Assembly: GCA_964487745.1 (NCBI GenBank) | Contig: CAZASG010000052.1 | Span: 1-25,381 of the forward strand | Direction: 5' to 3' | DNA from: Desulfolinea sp964487745 | GTDB lineage: Bacteria; Chloroflexota; Anaerolineae; Anaerolineales; Villigracilaceae | DNA length: 25,381 nucleotides | Shown here: piece by piece, positions 24,851-25,381 of the stretch | Position numbering within the stretch: position 1 is the stretch's first letter | Layout of the letters: each line of letters begins with the position of its first letter | Made by a program: the position numbers and the translations under genes | Notes under the pieces: model-generated | The model's database searches: none | What the model was told of the DNA's origin: nothing | What the model saw: the letters and a program-made list of their open reading frames with translations, nothing else

Positions 24851-24872
24851 TTACATAGGGCATCCTCCTTTT
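24851..24872 (-). promoter_or_regulatory. strong ribosome site followed by a start-stop codon pair in the leader
   Basis: On the minus strand AAAAGGAGG (24864-24872) is followed after 7 bases by ATG TAA (24856-24851), 54 bases before the lipoprotein start. It could be a minimal ORF acting on ribosome loading, or chance. Confidence 0.35.
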
Positions 24873-24962
24873 AGAAAGATTCAAATTAACCAACTCTGCG
24901 CAACCATAATATTTTTGAGGAGGGAGTGTGGTTTTATGTAAATGTAGAGACGATGACTTATG

Positions 24963-24993
24963 GGTATATACCAAACACATCTGGTATATACCA
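24963..24993. promoter_or_regulatory. paired palindromic operators, probably for the GntR/HutC regulator
   Basis: GGTATATACC (24963-24972) and TGGTATATACCA (24982-24993) are palindromes, both followed by AACA, with a 20-bp repeat period (two helical turns). The shape matches TGGT-N4-ACCA-type sites of HutC-subfamily regulators. They lie just downstream of the -10, where binding would block transcription. Confidence 0.75.
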
Positions 24994-24996
24994 AAC

Positions 24997-25026
24997 AGTA
25001 TAATAGAAAAGACACCTCTTTGTCAA
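24997..25026 (-). promoter_or_regulatory. promoter of the importer operon
   Basis: A perfect TTGACA on the minus strand (25021-25026) and TATACT (24997-25002), 18-bp spacer; TATTAT at 25000-25005 is an overlapping alternative. The leader to the lipoprotein start is about 195 bases. Confidence 0.75.
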
Positions 25027-25044
25027 CTAGCTTCCCAAAGCAAA

Positions 25045-25077
25045 AACACTTTACGCATTTGAAATACGCAAAGTGTT
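25045..25077. terminator. imperfect hairpin upstream of the importer promoter
   Basis: AACACTTT (25045-25052) pairs with AAAGTGTT (25070-25077), with a partly paired inner part and, on the minus strand, TTTTTG after the stem. It could terminate transcription entering from the right. Confidence 0.5.
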
Positions 25078-25236
25078 CATCAATCTAAAAAATCTCACCC
25101 TATTATCCCCTTTGGTCTATCGCGAAGCGTGCAACACCTCTTAGATGACCTGACTGGCTTTTCTTCTCGCGTACTAGCATTCGTATTTCAAATCAACTTT
25201 GATTAGGGCAGCCCCCTTCTCATGGTAAACTCTCCG
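25078..25236. other. gene-free right end with a short minus-strand relic
   Basis: No intact gene. On the minus strand a 25-codon frame from ATG 25180 to TAA 25103 reads MLVREKKSQSGHL then RGVARFAIDQRG. It has a protein-like look but no ribosome site, and is preceded by an in-frame stop. It may be part of the same decayed element as the adjacent repeat. Confidence 0.3.
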
Positions 25237-25381
25237 CTGCCTCAGTACTTGAAGCCTGCAATATTAGCGCAAACGACTAACTGTTTTTTTGGGGCAGAAA
25301 TCACTGAAAATCATTTAAAATCGATAGAAACCTACCATGAAAACACTTAAATCCACAGCTATCAGCCACCCGAATATAGCT
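25237..25381. repeat. dispersed imperfect repeat, copy B (runs to window end)
   Basis: Same orientation and block order as 14007-14130, with two extra short segments (after CAGTACTTGA and after AACGAC). It is probably cut by the window edge, so the true right boundary is unknown. Confidence 0.8.

Noticed and set aside
24797..25020. Possible riboswitch in the importer leader
   Set aside because: The leader is about 195 bases but shows no nested stems or known aptamer core; the palindromes near its start are better explained as protein-binding sites.

Overview
The window most resembles a chromosome segment of a Chloroflexota bacterium of the Anaerolineae type. This is inference from gene style: moderate GC, a substrate-binding lipoprotein whose Cys is followed by a Pro/Ala/Glu-rich linker, NatAB-like exporter genes, and polyphosphate genes beside polyamine-type ABC genes. 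No rRNA, tRNA, CRISPR array or intact transposase was seen, so placement rests on proteins only.

Layout. 1-2872 (+): a four-gene operon of a small membrane protein (5' end probably frameshifted), a winged-helix regulator, and an ABC-2 exporter ATPase and permease, closed by a strong terminator. 3077-3823 (+): an unrecognised multi-pass membrane protein with Asn-Gly repeats at both ends. 3890-4312 (-): OsmC-family protein. 4496-9238: a polyphosphate block with ppk1 (+), an exopolyphosphatase of Ppx/GppA-HD type (-) and ppk2 (+). 9299-11373 (-): a class I aminotransferase and panB. 11799-13393 (+): a small CDP-alcohol phosphatidyltransferase-like protein and an endonuclease/exonuclease/phosphatase-family protein. 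13400-13843 (-): a short DedA-like protein. 13844-14406: a non-coding gap with a decayed repeat and a hairpin terminator.

14407-24796 is one long minus-strand block. In transcription order it holds a polyamine-type ABC importer (binding lipoprotein, ATPase, two permeases), a GpdQ-like metallophosphodiesterase, a GntR/HutC regulator, then after a terminator-like hairpin a GlpA-like FAD dehydrogenase with a C-terminal Fe-S type domain, a second FAD oxidoreductase, a DUF47 (PhoU-like) protein and a PiT phosphate transporter. My reading is a glycerophosphodiester scavenging system: import of a diester such as glycerophosphocholine by a PotABCD-type rather than Ugp-type transporter, hydrolysis to glycerol-3-phosphate, then oxidation to dihydroxyacetone phosphate. 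Two TGGTATATACCA-like palindromes exactly 20 bp apart lie next to the -10 of a good promoter ahead of the importer and look like the operator of the GntR protein.

Taken together much of the window concerns phosphorus: polyphosphate synthesis and breakdown, phosphate transport, phosphodiester cleavage and phospholipid head-group chemistry. The right end (25080-25381) holds no gene I recognise; it carries a second decayed copy of the repeat at 14007-14130.
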